Shown here: one piece after another, positions 46,722 to 57,745 of the stretch | Numbering within the stretch: the first letter of the stretch is position 1 | Layout of the letters: every line of letters starts with the position of its first letter | NCBI GenBank assembly: GCA_023376005.1 | Contig: CM042157.1 | Span: forward strand, 55,385,287 to 55,449,286 | DNA from: Doryteuthis pealeii | Lineage: Eukaryota; Mollusca; Cephalopoda; Myopsida; Loliginidae | Length of the DNA stretch: 64,000 nt | Direction of reading: 5' to 3' | Notes under the pieces: model-generated | The model's database searches: none | Told to the model about the DNA's origin: nothing | The model's input: the letters and a program-made list of their open reading frames with translations, nothing else | Position numbers and translations under genes: made by a program

Positions 46722-47050
46722 ATTATCTTTTTAGCTTTTATTTTCAGTACTTATTTACTACCCAAACAGATTCTTTAAAAAACTTTTTTCTTCTATTCAC
46801 TCCTTCTGTCTTTAGTCTTTTTATTTATACAGAAAATAGTATCAATCACATATATACTACACCGATATTTTGCACCCCAAAAACAGGGGGGGTCAAGGTT
46901 AAGTGACCTGAAAAAAATCAGAAAGTTTTGAAGTAAAATAACTGATGCATTATAAAATTAATTCATTGCTAAATCAACACTGAAAATTTCATAAAAATTG
47001 GATAATTCCCTGATTTTTGGTAAATTTTTTTCAAACGTGGGGGTCAGAAT
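46722..47050 (+). repeat. Long interspersed repeat, second part
   Basis: CCAAAAATTATCTTTTTAG through ACACCGATATTTTGC and AGTGACCTGAAAAAAATCAG matches 63800-64000 and 60056-60240. Confidence 0.6.
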
Positions 47051-47054
47051 TGTA

Positions 47055-48364
47055 TTAAAAAAAAACACGAATTTTTCAACGAATTGGGTATATCTAGTTT
47101 GACCTAAATTAATTTGAAATGGACATTGGAATTCTATTACGTGCGGGTGAATTGTTAAAAGTGTCTCTGTTAATCATTATCCCATCTCCCCTTCACTAGC
47201 ATATAGAGAAGAAAAGAGTTATGCAGAATGTAAAAACAGGGATGGGTCAGTTTTTGACTTAATTGCAAATTACGACTAATTAGAACCAATTTAAATGGAA
47301 TTTTTTTCAAACATTAAGTAATCCTAAAACTGAAGAATGATTTAGTATAAATTTTGTGTTATTAAGCTAACCAGGAAAAAAGCCTTTAGACATTAAAAGG
47401 TGAAAATCTCAGCTTTATTCAGTATTGAATTAAGTGCATAGACAAAAAAGTAGACACATGCAGTTTTCTTTTCAGACTAGCAGGGTTAAATTTTCTTTAT
47501 TATTTCCATAATTATTTACATGTTAAGTCACATCCAGACTCTAGCAACAATAGGTAAATGTTGAAGTTGTCTAGTTAACATTGAAAGAAAGCATAAAACC
47601 TACAGTAAATGTTTAGTTAGTATTGGATATCAGCAAGGACAAAATACATCAGTTGAAAAAAAAAAAAAACTTAAAATCTCATTCAATCATTCTCTTTTTA
47701 ATAATGTATTTTGCAGCATTGTAAGCAAATGGTACCAGAGTGTGAATAGATAAGTTATCAAAAAAGCCAGCAGCCCAAAGAAAGACAAGTTGAGAGAGTT
47801 CAACATCTTTTCCAGTGTTTTAGGTGTAGATATGCTTGATCTAGCACCCCAGATACCATCTAAGTAGTGTTGGGGCTGGCCATGTTACTTAACCAATGCA
47901 GAAGTTCTGTGAACCCCAACATAAATATAATCATGAATTGGTCTCCTTTTCTCTTTTGGTGGCCGAGATGCAACGAAACAAACATTCACCTGAATGAAGA
48001 ATGAAGAATGAAGAAAAAAACCAAAGATACAAGAAGAGTTCTGCTCCTAGAAGAATGAAGAAACCAGCTCACACATGGTGTCTGTTGTCCATTTCTTCCT
48101 GCTTCCATGATATCAGAGACTGAATGGAGAGAATAAAGTAATGAGGTCATAACACTAAAAATTAGTTGTTTTTGTGTTTTTACCTTCCCATCCAAAAATT
48201 AGCCATCACTGCCACAGCAGTTGTCAGTGATGATATTACAATTCTATTTACTAACAATAAGTTTTTTTGTTTTTTTTCTAATGTTATGCTTAAGCATTGG
48301 ATTTTAGTTTGCATTAAATTTTCAAATGATCTTATCATTTAAATGAAATAGAGAAAATTACTTA
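47055..48364. other. AT-rich intron, nothing recognised
   Basis: No supported exon or named repeat. A GC-richer patch at 47830-48130 has no recognised identity. Confidence 0.35.
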
Positions 48365-48365
48365 C

Positions 48366-48602
48366 CAATGGTTCTGGTAGAGGTTGGAGGTATGTGAATG
48401 CTTGCTTTGGCTGGTATTTTGATGAATAAATGAAATTTGAACGCAGTAAATTTCGATCCAAAGGGTAATGGTTATGCTTGCTGAGGGCCTTGGCATTCCA
48501 AAATTCATCAGATGTACAAGCATCATACCGTGGATCAAGGGATTTTTGGTTGTTCACACTCATTTTGCAAATATGGGATGTTCTATGGCACCATAACAAT
48601 TC
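48366..48602 (-). CDS. Dynein heavy chain, first coding exon (start codon at 48563)
   Basis: This 237-nt exon has the acceptor TTCTATAG and a strong donor TTG|GTAAGTAAT on the minus strand. ATG at 48563-48561 (context AAAATGA) opens MSVNNQKSLDPRYDACTSDE, continues through FWNAKALSKHNHYPLDRNLL and ends TYLQPLPEPL, 66 codons in phase 0. The frame is also open upstream of that ATG to the acceptor (ELLWCHRTSHICK), so the start could be further 5'. I prefer 48563 because a short uORF lies before it and the likely 5' exons contain no open link. By itself the sequence resembles nothing I can name; the link to the dynein exons rests on matching phase, strand and order. Confidence 0.7.
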
Positions 48603-48796
48603 CTATAGAATTTTATGTTAAATAGAGTAAGAAATATTTAACAAGACAAAAATTATTAAAAATGCAGTCAATATAATTCAATGCCTCAGGAACAATCAAA
48701 CAATTTAAAATATAAAGAATGAAAAAAATTAGGCTATTAATACTTATTGAGTGTACATATTTAGGTGCAATAATGTAAGTGTGTCTATATTAGTAT

Positions 48797-49256
48797 TGTT
48801 GCATAGCGCGTCGTCACTGTACTAAATTGCAATAGTTTTATCTTCGTTGTAAGGGATGACAATAACACCAAAGTTATCCTCCAGAAGTTTATTGAAATAA
48901 ATTCAAGCTTCTTAACTTCGAGAGAGAGGGTCAGTTTAATCAATATATTCAGTCTTTACACTTTCGGTCCTTCAATTAAATTTCTGGGCGACAAGCTTTT
49001 TCAGTTGGTAAATATTAACGCTAGCTTTTCCGACACCAACTACACGAGGTCCCGCTCGGCCGACTCCTGACTCCGATCCCTCACTCTCTCCTCCCGGGAC
49101 TCTGACGACTGCCCTGTCTGAAGCCCTCTCGGTTCTTTTATCTTCATAGCTACACCCACGTATTTTTATCTCTTGATCTGATAACAGGCAGGTGTTAAAA
49201 ACTTCTTTGTTTAATAAAACCGGGAATTCATATTTCCCTTTGTACAATATATAACA
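48797..49256 (-). repeat. 3' LTR of the gag-only element
   Basis: The 460-bp LTR nearest gag's 3' side. The polypurine tract (complement of 49257-49270) abuts it. A 91-codon open stretch inside (49247-48972) is identical in both LTRs and is not a known protein. Confidence 0.9.
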
Positions 49257-49837
49257 CTCCTCCTTATCTCATTTTTCAAAAATGTTCACGTGGACATTTT
49301 TCTAACGCCCCCTATCATTCATTTTTCTTTTCTTTTGCTTTTGCTTTTGATTTTTCTAAACTAGTCTATCTGACCTCTCTCTCTCTCTTTCTACATGTTT
49401 ACAAAATATGAAATAAAAGTAAAAACAAAACAATACAACACAAAGCAAATGCAGAGTTAAAATCTCATACAGCAAATTAACAATGAGCAAACAATTTTTT
49501 TTTTTTTTTTTTGTACAACTTCCCGAACCATTTCTTTCTCGCTCTTTTTATATTCATATATAATCAACTTCTTTTATTCTTCATTACTTTATCTTTCAAC
49601 TATTTTTTCTACTTTCCAACTTGATGGTCATTTCTCTTTAACATAGAAAAAAAATCTTTACAAATCTCGTCCTTTTGGGCACAAATTATTATTACCAATA
49701 ATAACAATAAAGGCAATAACAATAAAAAAAAAAATTATGACAGTACCTACCTAGTGAAAATTCTCACTAGCGACAAAGCAGTGTCGACAATTCTTTTGAA
49801 TCGAATACTGTTCTTTCAAAAGGAAAAAAAAATAAAT

Positions 49838-51360
49838 TTAAACAAGCTGGGCAAAAATATCACTGATGGCGTCTTTTAATTCCTTTCTTTTCATTTCCCG
49901 ACATCTATCCTTCTCTTCATTGTCAATTCGAACATTTTCTTCGGGTTTAACTGTTGCTACTTTTCCTATTTCTCTTAACTTTTTTTCGGCCTGTCTACTA
50001 ACCTTATCACGCGAACTCACAGATTCTAACATTGCCTCCTCCTGACGCGTATTCCTATTCTTTTCTAATATTTCTTTGTACATAGCTATCTTTCGCGTTC
50101 TGAGGGGCACGTAAACATCATCGCTATCAGAGTTACCTGGACTCTCCTCGGTATCAAAATTTTCTGAGGGTGCATTTTTAATTACCGGCTTTATTATTTT
50201 TGGAGCAACCTCCACTACGGGTTTAACACCCTCGGCTCTATGCTCGGTGTGTCTATCTTATCGGGCTTTTTTTTAATTTCACTACTATTTTTAACATTGC
50301 CAACGCTAGTTTGATTAACCCGTTGGATTGTCTTATCATTCTTTCCATACGTAACATTATTTATAAAACCTCTATTATATGGTTTATCCCTCGTGTTTAT
50401 ACATTCACCTCTAAAATAATTTCGATTACCTATCCTATTCGATGAGTCTATCGCACTGACAGTGTACGTCTGTCTCTTATTCCGTTCGGGGGGCTTTTTA
50501 TTAACTGGTACTCGCCATTTTGCAGCATTTCTCTGGGGGCAATTCCACCTCAGATGCTTGTTCGACCTGCATATCCAGCATAATCGATCCCTATTCCTAT
50601 AGTACCTAGGCTGACGTACTGTTCGGTGATTTATCCTATTATCACACCTATCGTGGGATCTTTTATTGTGCCCTACTGCATTGATGTGCACCGCGCGTCT
50701 TCTAGCGTGGCAAATCTCCATCGGTGCAGGATCAATATTGGGAGGAATCCTAATTCTAGCCCTTAATTTATCCTCTGAGAGTGCTAGTTGATAGGCGCTC
50801 TCAACTGTTGGGGATCACTTCTTAGTACGAATACCTTAACTTCGGGATCCGCTAATCCTTCTATAAAACAGCACTTAATCTGCTGTTGCACTATCGCTAA
50901 ATTTTTGTCAATTTCACCGTATGCATTATTAGCTAAATCCGTTATTTTATTCATATAATCATGCACATTTTCCTGTGTGTCCTGTTTAATGTTAACTAAT
51001 TGCCTTAAGTAATAATGTGCATGGTGAGTGATCCCAATGTATTCTCTAATGACTTGTTTTAAGCCTAACCACGAGATATCCTTATTACCTTCTATAATTT
51101 TATATACAAAATCTCCTATATTTCCTCTCGTGGTTATAATTGCTACCCTACATTTATCAGCTTCTTTAGCTTCTATTGAGGCAAAATATTTTTCCATACT
51201 TTGGACCCACACCTCAAATTTACTTTCATCCTTACTACTTAACGGTGTAATCTGCTGCAAGTAGAAGTCACTCTTTAATATATTTTGTTAGTGATTTTGC
51301 TGTGTTAATTAACTCGGCTGTGAGTGCCTGAAATAAGTCCTTAATTTGTGATTCCATCAT
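49838..51360 (-). pseudogene. gag (capsid plus CCHC knuckle), several frameshifts
   Basis: On the minus strand the frame opens at 51360 with MMESQIKDLFQALTAEL, shifts near 51268 and continues with a capsid-like segment (FEVWVQSMEKYF to DPQQ, down to about 50800). It shifts again into a nucleocapsid with one zinc knuckle, CWICRSNKHLRWNC (C-X2-C-X4-H-X4-C, near 50555), and shifts a third time near 50220 into a 125-codon charged tail ending DIFAQLV. The function would be particle assembly and RNA packaging. Three shifts in a young element suggest recent decay, consensus errors or, less likely, programmed shifts. Confidence 0.75.
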
Positions 51361-51662
51361 TATATATCAAAACAATACAACATAAAACAAGAGAGCGAAA
51401 AGAAAAGAAAATGGCCAAAAAGTATGTGGAAGTTGTACTTACGTATAGTCGTCTGATAGAAAGTTCAATTTTTCTTCTTTTTTTTCTTTTTTAAATGTCC
51501 TTTGTTATAATTCTGTCTTCTTTTGTTTAAAATATGTCCGTAATAATTTTTTTTTTCGTTTTCAAAGTCTATAGGAAGTTTGTTTTTTTTGTTGTTTTTC
51601 AAGTCTATATATAGTGAGTCCTTTCTCGTTCTTTCTTTGTTTTTTTTTTTTGTTTTTTTTTT

Positions 51663-52090
51663 TCTTTTCCGGGGAGTCCAAGTTTACGTTGATTTTCGTT
51701 GGGTGTTTTTTTTCTTCTTCTGTTTGTCACTTGTACGTTTATTTTCCGCAAAATTCCGGCCGAATTGAGTCGTTCTTCACGTTGTGTTTTTTTTTTTTTT
51801 TTTTTTTTTTTTTTGTGGTAACCAGCAGGTTTTTATGGGTCCTTGATGAACCCTCGTGGTTCACGTGCACCAAATCGATATATGTCTTTTCCGGGGAGTC
51901 CAAGTTTACGTTGATTTTCGTTGGGTGTTTTTTTCTTTCTTCTGTTTGTCACTTGTACGTTTATTTTCCGCAAAATTCCGGCCGAATTGAGTCGTTCTTC
52001 ACGTTGTGTTTTTTTTTGTTTTTTGTGGTAACCAGCAGGTTTTTATGGGTCCTTGATGAACCATCCTGGTCACGGCACCAAATCGATATA
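51663..52090 (-). repeat. Duplicated leader and primer-site region of the LTR element
   Basis: A unit of about 205-222 bp (TCTTTTCCGGGGAGTCCAAG ... GCACCAAATCGATATA) occurs twice in tandem (starts 51663 and 51885). Both copies contain the primer-site-like end. The copy next to the LTR has the cleaner TGGTGCCGTGACC on the minus strand. Long T-runs differ in length between the copies. Confidence 0.85.
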
Positions 52091-52550
52091 TGTTGCATAG
52101 CGCGTCGTCACTGTACTAAATTGCAATAGTTTTATCTTCGTTGTAAGGGATGACAATAACACCAAAGTTATCCTCCAGAAGTTTATTGAAATAAATTCAA
52201 GCTTCTTAACTTCGAGAGAGAGGGTCAGTTTAATCAATATATTCAGTCTTTACACTTTCGGTCCTTCAATTAAATTTCTGGGCGACAAGCTTTTTCAGTT
52301 GGTAAATATTAACGCTAGCTTTTCCGACACCAACTACACGAGGTCCCGCTCGGCCGACTCCTGACTCCGATCCCTCACTCTCTCCTCCCGGGACTCTGAC
52401 GACTGCCCTGTCTGAAGCCCTCTCGGTTCTTTTATCTTCATAGCTACACCCACGTATTTTTATCTCTTGATCTGATAACAGGCAGGTGTTAAAAACTTCT
52501 TTGTTTAATAAAACCGGGAATTCATATTTCCCTTTGTACAATATATAACA
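52091..52550 (-). repeat. 5' LTR of the gag-only element
   Basis: Same 460-bp LTR as 48797-49256. The minus-strand transcript would start here. The primer site lies about 10 bp inside. Confidence 0.9.
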
Positions 52551-52654
52551 GTATGCATGTGTCTAGGCATAGCATATATGAATGTATATTCATGTGACTG
52601 CAAGCATATCTGCAGGAGTGTGTGTAGACATAGGTAGTGTATATATATATTTAC

Positions 52655-52945
52655 CAATCCCTCTGCATGAGCAGGATATGACACAAGGTAAATTTCTTAA
52701 GCGGAGTTTAACAGGTTTGAATTCAGAGTTTTTCCTCTCCTAGACTGGTTACCTAATCAAGGTTAAAGAACCTAGTCTGTCGTACTATTTACTTATAGCT
52801 GGAGGGAGAGTTGTTGGATGCATACCTTTCCCAAGGGCATTAGCACTATGTGAAATGCAAACAGCATTATCTAGGATTTGAACTTAGGTCAACAAGTCCA
52901 TTTCCTACGACTCTAACCATTACACCACACACCTCCAACATACAT
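52655..52945 (-). repeat. tRNA-derived cephalopod-type SINE, well preserved
   Basis: Minus strand: GGTGTAATGGTTAGAGTCGT and AAGTTCAAATCCTAG form clear A- and B-box regions. The body has CTTTCCC...CTAGTCTAGGAG-type blocks and the end TTACCTTGTGTCATATCC, with a CTCATGCAGAGG-like terminus. Confidence 0.75.
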
Positions 52946-53579
52946 AGGTAGTGTATATGTATGTACATGAATGTGTGTGTATAGTAGTATCAAAAGGATA
53001 GGTAAACAAGTTTAGGATGTCAACAGGTTTTAATAGATAATAAAATAGAAAGAGGATTTTCTTGATGGGGATGAAAGGGTTAGTTTTTTACTGTCTATAA
53101 TAAACAGAAGACTTTGGTGCTAGTACAGTCAGATCAGTAAACAAAGATTCATTTTCTAAGGTGGGGAGCATGTGGGAAAAACGGTTTTCTTTTCCAGGAG
53201 TCAGGCCCTCATATATTCAATGCAGTCTAATGATGGTTTTGCTACCAGTTTGTGTCCCTCTTCTGCCCATCATCCACTATAGTTGGTTACAACAAGAACA
53301 TAGCAGAGTTACAAATCGGCTTTTATACATAGAATGAGAGAGACAACTGACCAGGTCTTCATCTGCCATCTGTCCAATATAGTTAGGATTTGCTTGACTC
53401 AGGTTAGAGAGCTAAATGTTATATATGCCCCACCCCATGGATGGATTGAGAGAAATTGTCATCAATAAAAACAATATGTGTTTTCTCAAATTTATTTTTG
53501 TTTCTTTTTGGAGTTGACCCATGCCTTATATGGTTTTGAGCAGAAACTATGGCTGACTAATTACTTACAGTCTGCGACA

Positions 53580-53757
53580 TCACTAAGGCCTATTTTCTGT
53601 TTTACTCAGTAAATTTTTATTGCTAGTTTAAACCCATTATATCACTGAATAGAGCTTGTTGAAATCTTTCTTTTGCACATAAAATGTATTTTTCTCTCAC
53701 TCCACTCATCAAAACTATATTCATCTCCCAATAACACCAAAGCATTGTGTTAAAAAA
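53580..53757. repeat. Interspersed repeat shared with 9290-9425
   Basis: AGGCCTATTTTCTGTTTTAC, TTGAAATCTTTCTTTTGCAC and CAAAGCATTGTGTTAAA are shared. Confidence 0.5.
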
Positions 53758-53759
53758 GG

Positions 53760-54160
53760 CCTCAAAAGTGTCATGGACTGTTAACAACACAACATGGATT
53801 GAGTCATTTAGGAGATGAAACTGTGCAAGCCATGGGCAATACTGACACAAACAAGCCCTACAGCAGGATTTTAAGCAACATAAACCAACCATAATTTGTA
53901 GTAATAAACACAAGCATAGACTGAAGTAAATTTTTGTGAGGATGCATTAGTTGATAAACATTGTTGAAAGGTTAATATCTATAAACTCCTGATGTTAAAT
54001 GTCAACACATGATTGTTTTTAAGTGCTGTTTTTCTAGTGAACAAAAAGAAAGTCATGGGTTATAGCTTTAGTTTTTTGACTAAGGACCTTTCAGCTAGAT
54101 AACTACATTATATAGCCATTGGTCATGTAACCTAGGTTAGCCATAGAGATACTACTCATG
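53760..54160. other. Intron sequence, nothing recognised
   Basis: A 96-codon minus-strand frame spans 53623-53913, but it overlaps the repeat and looks like no family. Confidence 0.35.
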
Positions 54161-54164
54161 TAGT

Positions 54165-54415
54165 ATGTCTTGAGCAGGAATTACCAGGCAAAGCCCAACT
54201 CTCTCCAGGTATACAATTGGTTTGAATTCAGTTTTCCTTCTCCTAGACTGGTTGCCATACCAAGGTTAAAGATCTCAGCCTACCCTACTATTTACCTATA
54301 GCCGGAGGGAGAATATTTGATGCATACCTTTCCCAAGGGTATTAGCACTATGAGAAAGGCAAACCACCTCAAGTCCACTTTCTACAACGATAACCGTTAT
54401 GCCACAAGCACCTTT
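54165..54415 (-). repeat. tRNA-derived cephalopod-type SINE, degraded head
   Basis: Body blocks 'CTTCTCCTAGACTGGTTGCC' and 'ATACCTTTCCCAAGGGTATT' are kept. The head still shows GGCATAACGGTTATCGTTGT on the minus strand. Confidence 0.65.
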
Positions 54416-54419
54416 CTTA

Positions 54420-55020
54420 AGTCCCAAAAATCAATATCTTTATTTCATTAATGTTTGCTTTCTTAGGAATTCTAAGAAAATAAAAAAATAAACTTTATAC
54501 AGTTAAACAAAAAATAAAGATCTGGTTTAATTAACATTATACACACTAAGTAAGGATCTAATTTAGCATTATAATTAGATTGGAAATTGAACTTGAATTA
54601 AAAAGTTTTAGAATTTTTAAAAACTAATGTCCTGATAATATACTCTGGGGTTCCATTAGTAATTACAGACAAATTTTCTGTCCTTCAGTTATGCAATGAA
54701 CAGATAAAAGTAGATAATTATGATTAGATTTCATAAAGTTCTTTTCTTTAAAATCTTCTCAACTAATTGAGAAAAACTTACAAGACAGTCAAGGAATTTG
54801 TCAATTCTAAATGGCGTCTCACAATTTCACTTTTTTAGTATTTGTACCAGATTCTTTTTCACTTTTAGTTCTTATCTTCACTTTATAGTAAACAAATTAG
54901 TCAAAATAGATTTAGTTTTTAAAGTTTTATATCATAATATCATTATGATATATTTATTAATAGCTCCTAATATATTCATTATTTCATTTATCATCCTTCT
55001 TTATCTATTATTAGAAATAT
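54420..55020. other. AT-rich intron, nothing recognised
   Basis: No supported feature up to the Tc1/mariner insertion. Confidence 0.35.
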
Positions 55021-55023
55021 ATA

Positions 55024-55912
55024 CAGGGTGTTCGGGAGAAATCTGACAGTTTCATAAGGAAAAAGAAAAAGTGCTTGGTAACTACAAATATTAATGGATT
55101 GTAAAGAAATTCAACAGGCACGGAAATTACACTACTGTCAACAAGTTTCACTCAAAATAACTGCCATTAGCATCGATCACAGCCTCAATCCTGCTCCAGA
55201 ACCTGGAGCAAGCTGATGTTACAGTTTCCCTGGGAAGGGTCTCAAAATCCACCTTAATTCTGTCAATTAACTGGGCTTTTGTAATACTGGCACGGCGCTT
55301 GGTGTCTTTCTCAACAGTGCCACATACATAATAATCCATGGGGTTAAGATCTGGGGAGCTCAGGGGCCAAATATTAGGACTGGTGTAGTCATAAAAATTC
55401 TCCAACAACCATTTTTGAGGTGTGGCAAGAGGCCAAATCCTGCTGCCATACATATGCCCTACCATTGACTACCCTTGTTATCCAGGGCTTGACTAGTGTT
55501 TAGCAACTCCATGTAAGCATCTGAGGGTCCTCCAACACTTTTTTTTGCAGATTTTCGAGGAATTCTGCTGTACTAACGCAATCAAATCATCTGTTATGTT
55601 GCTTTCTTCTAGCCACAGCCTTGTAGTCTCCATTGCCATTCTCCAGATCATGCCTGATTGTTTTTATAGTGTTCAGGGAGAATTGGGCAGCAACCATAAT
55701 CCCCTTATTTTGATGGCTGGCGCAGATCATCATGATACAAGTTTTCTTTTCTATGATTCAGGTGGGTTCCAGTCATCCATTCTTTCTGTCATCACGTATA
55801 TGAATGAAGTAGGGTCCAGGCTTTTCAATTATTCATAGTGTGCATCTATAGCTCCAACCTATGGAGAAAAATAACCAAATATAAATATGTCAAATTTATC
55901 CCGAACACCCTG
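55024..55912 (-). mobile_element. mariner/Tc1-type transposon, internally deleted, with TIRs and TA duplication
   Basis: CAGGGTGTTCGGGAGAAATC and its inverse ATTTATCCCGAACACCCTG bound 889 bp, flanked by TA on both sides. On the minus strand (55465-55148) a 105-codon stretch ends a transposase: WPLSSPDLNPMDYYVCG is the last catalytic block, then KAQLIDRIKVDFETLPRETV and a SRFWSRIEAVIDANG tail. The N-terminal DNA-binding part is broken and the first catalytic region is absent, so the element cannot move alone. Confidence 0.8.
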
Positions 55913-55939
55913 TATATCCTCTCAGTTTCTTCTTTCTGA

Positions 55940-55990
55940 ATGGTTGGTTGTTTTTACAGCATGTCAACAATTGTTGGGTTATTTAAAGCC
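55940..55990 (+). repeat. Short 'TGGTTGGTTG...GCATGTCAAC' repeat
   Basis: A member of the family at 5885-5955 (CAGCATGTCAACAATTG, GGGTTATTTAAAGCC). Confidence 0.45.
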
Positions 55991-56411
55991 AAAGTCATAA
56001 TTTAATTCCTAAAAGAAATCAGACTTTACACAAAAATATAACCCCAACATCACAAATACCATAACTATTTATACTCACATTCATACACTATCTAAAAAAT
56101 CCAGACAAAATTGTCTAAAATATATTTTTCCAAATCACATCATTAGATGATCCTAGTTTTAAATAATCTACAAAGTGGTTGATATGCCGTTAAACCAAAG
56201 TATTCTTTTTTTGCAAGCAATTATATTAATTTCAAGTAACACATTACTCATTAAATCCCAGGCCTGACACATAGATGGTGTCACTAATAAAAATCCATGT
56301 AATTTTTATAAATAACCTTCAAATGGAATGTGTAAACATTTTAGCACAATCAGATTATTAGTTTACAAATTACAGTCATTTGATTGAAGCTACTGTCGCA
56401 AATTTTCAAAA

Positions 56412-56879
56412 CAATGGAAAAATCTGAATTTCATATGTTGATAATGCATTGCGTTCTAATGGGAAAAAATACTGTTCAAGCAAAGCAATGGCTTGATAAG
56501 TGTTATTCAGACTCTGCTCCATCAGAAACAATGGTTAAGAGGTGGTATGCTGACTTTAAACGTGGTCAAATTCGGCAGTTGTCCCGGAAAACACCAAAAA
56601 CCCTACAAACTCGTTTTGGCCGATCGTAAATTGAAGTTGCGTGAGATAGCAGAGGAGTTGAAGATATCAGAAGGCAGTGTATTCACCATTTTGCATGAAC
56701 TTTTGTCAATGAGAAAGCTGTGTTCAAAGTGAGTGCCGCATTTGCTCACAGTCGATAAAAAACAACAACAACAGGTCGACGATTCAGAGCGTTGTTTGCA
56801 ACTGTTTCAACACAACAAAAAGGAGTTTATGCATGAATATGTAACAATGGATGAAACATGGATCCACCACTTCACTTGA
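56412..56879 (+). pseudogene. mariner transposase, N-terminal half, frameshifted
   Basis: It starts MEKSEFHMLIMHCVLMGKNT, with a first helix-turn-helix (VQAKQWLDKCYSDS, ETMVKRWYADFKRG). A frame change near 56600 leads to LADRKLKLREIAEELKISEG (second HTH), then LHELLSMRKLCSK. In a further frame it ends MDETWIHHFT with the first catalytic Asp, then a stop. The DDE core after that is missing. A short repeat of the 5885-5955 family follows (56925-56995). Confidence 0.8.
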
Positions 56880-56924
56880 AAAAAATTGAGTACTCATCAA
56901 GAATGAATAAAATAAAAATGTCTT

Positions 56925-56995
56925 CAGCATAAAATGACCCAACAGGGGTTGACATGCCATAAAACCCAACTAACCAACCAATTAACCAACTAATC
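56925..56995 (-). repeat. Short 'TTGGTTGG...GGCATGTCAACCCC' repeat, inverted
   Basis: Minus strand: TTGGTTGGTTAGTTGGG, GGCATGTCAACCCCTGTTGG, GTCATTTTATGCTG. This is the cleanest member of the family. Confidence 0.55.
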
Positions 56996-57183
56996 AAGTT
57001 CTCACATTCAAAATCAAATCAAGAAGCTGAATGCTGAACATAGTTTATCATATTCTTATATTCATCACAGCTTTCTTTGTTTCTTATTTCTTTCGTTTTT
57101 ACCAGGACAGATACCAAATTTTACCTATGAACTAATTAATAGAATACACAAATAAAGAATAAAACTAATAAAATACAAAAAAG

Positions 57184-57420
57184 GAGGCAGTGGTGATATA
57201 ATGGTTATGATTGTAGGAAATGCTGTTTGCATTTCACAAAGTGCTAATACCCTTGGAAAAGGTATGAATCCTTCCAGCTACAGGTACATATTAGGGCAGA
57301 CTGGGCTTTTTAACCTCGGTATGGCAACCAGTCTAGGGGAAGGAAAACTCTGAATACAAACCTGTTAAACTCTGCTTAAAAAATTGACCTTGTGTCACAT
57401 CCTGTTTGAGCAGAGAATCC
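57184..57420 (+). repeat. tRNA-derived cephalopod-type SINE, well preserved
   Basis: GGAGGCAGTGGTGATATAAT and GGTTATGATTGTAGG form the head, followed by TTTCACAAAGTGCTAATACC, AGACTGGGCTTTTTAACC, CCAGTCTAGGGGAAGG and the end 'GACCTTGTGTCACATCCTG'. The expected B box after the head is missing, so this copy may be deleted there. Confidence 0.7.
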
Positions 57421-57544
57421 TATGAAATTACAAAGATTTTTTAGTTAAAGTTATGATAAAAGAAAAGAAAAGAAAAAATAGACTTTTGCAATTGCTAGTT
57501 TTTTGGGGTTTTTTTTGTTTTAGTTTCATTCTGATTTATTTCAA

Positions 57545-57745
57545 ATAATTGTTATGGACAGTCCATAATTTGAGAAACCCATGCTCAATCTCTTTTGCCT
57601 CTGTTCTTTGAACAGTACAGATGTTGTCTCTTGCCCCATCATTAAAAGATAAAGCCAGGATGGCTGTGACCATTTTACTGTCCATCATTATCAAGTAAGA
57701 TTTTTTCTGTCTTTGGACCCCTTTTATATACTACTTGTTCATGTA
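57545..57745 (+). repeat. Interspersed repeat, 'CACAGGACAGTCC' family
   Basis: TATGGACAGTCCATAATTTG, AGAAACCCATGCTCAATC, CTCTGTTCTTTGAACAG, 'AAAGCCAGGATGGCTGTGAC' and ACTTGTTCATGTAGAAT. Related to 2440, 6635 and 10735. Confidence 0.5.

Larger units (their letters stand above)
48797..52550 (-). mobile_element. Complete gag-only LTR retrotransposon (non-autonomous)
   Basis: Two 460-bp LTRs (48797-49256 and 52091-52550) begin TGTTGCATAG and end ATATATAACA (TG...CA). They look identical where I compared them. A 4-bp target duplication GTAT flanks them (48793-48796 and 52551-52554). On the minus strand a primer-site candidate TGGTGCCGTGACC follows the 5' LTR and a polypurine tract AAGGAGGAG precedes the 3' LTR. 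The 2.8-kb interior has gag only, with no RT, RNase H or integrase. Identical LTRs imply a recent insertion mobilised by a partner's pol. It sits in a dynein intron on the same strand. Confidence 0.92.

Noticed and set aside
48972..49247. 91-codon open frame found twice (also 52266-52541)
   Set aside because: It lies inside the LTRs, so the duplication reflects the two LTR copies. No domain is recognisable.
51614..52129. 171-codon plus-strand frame rich in Phe
   Set aside because: It is the antisense of A-runs in the LTR element's duplicated leader. The repeat structure and composition explain the open frame.
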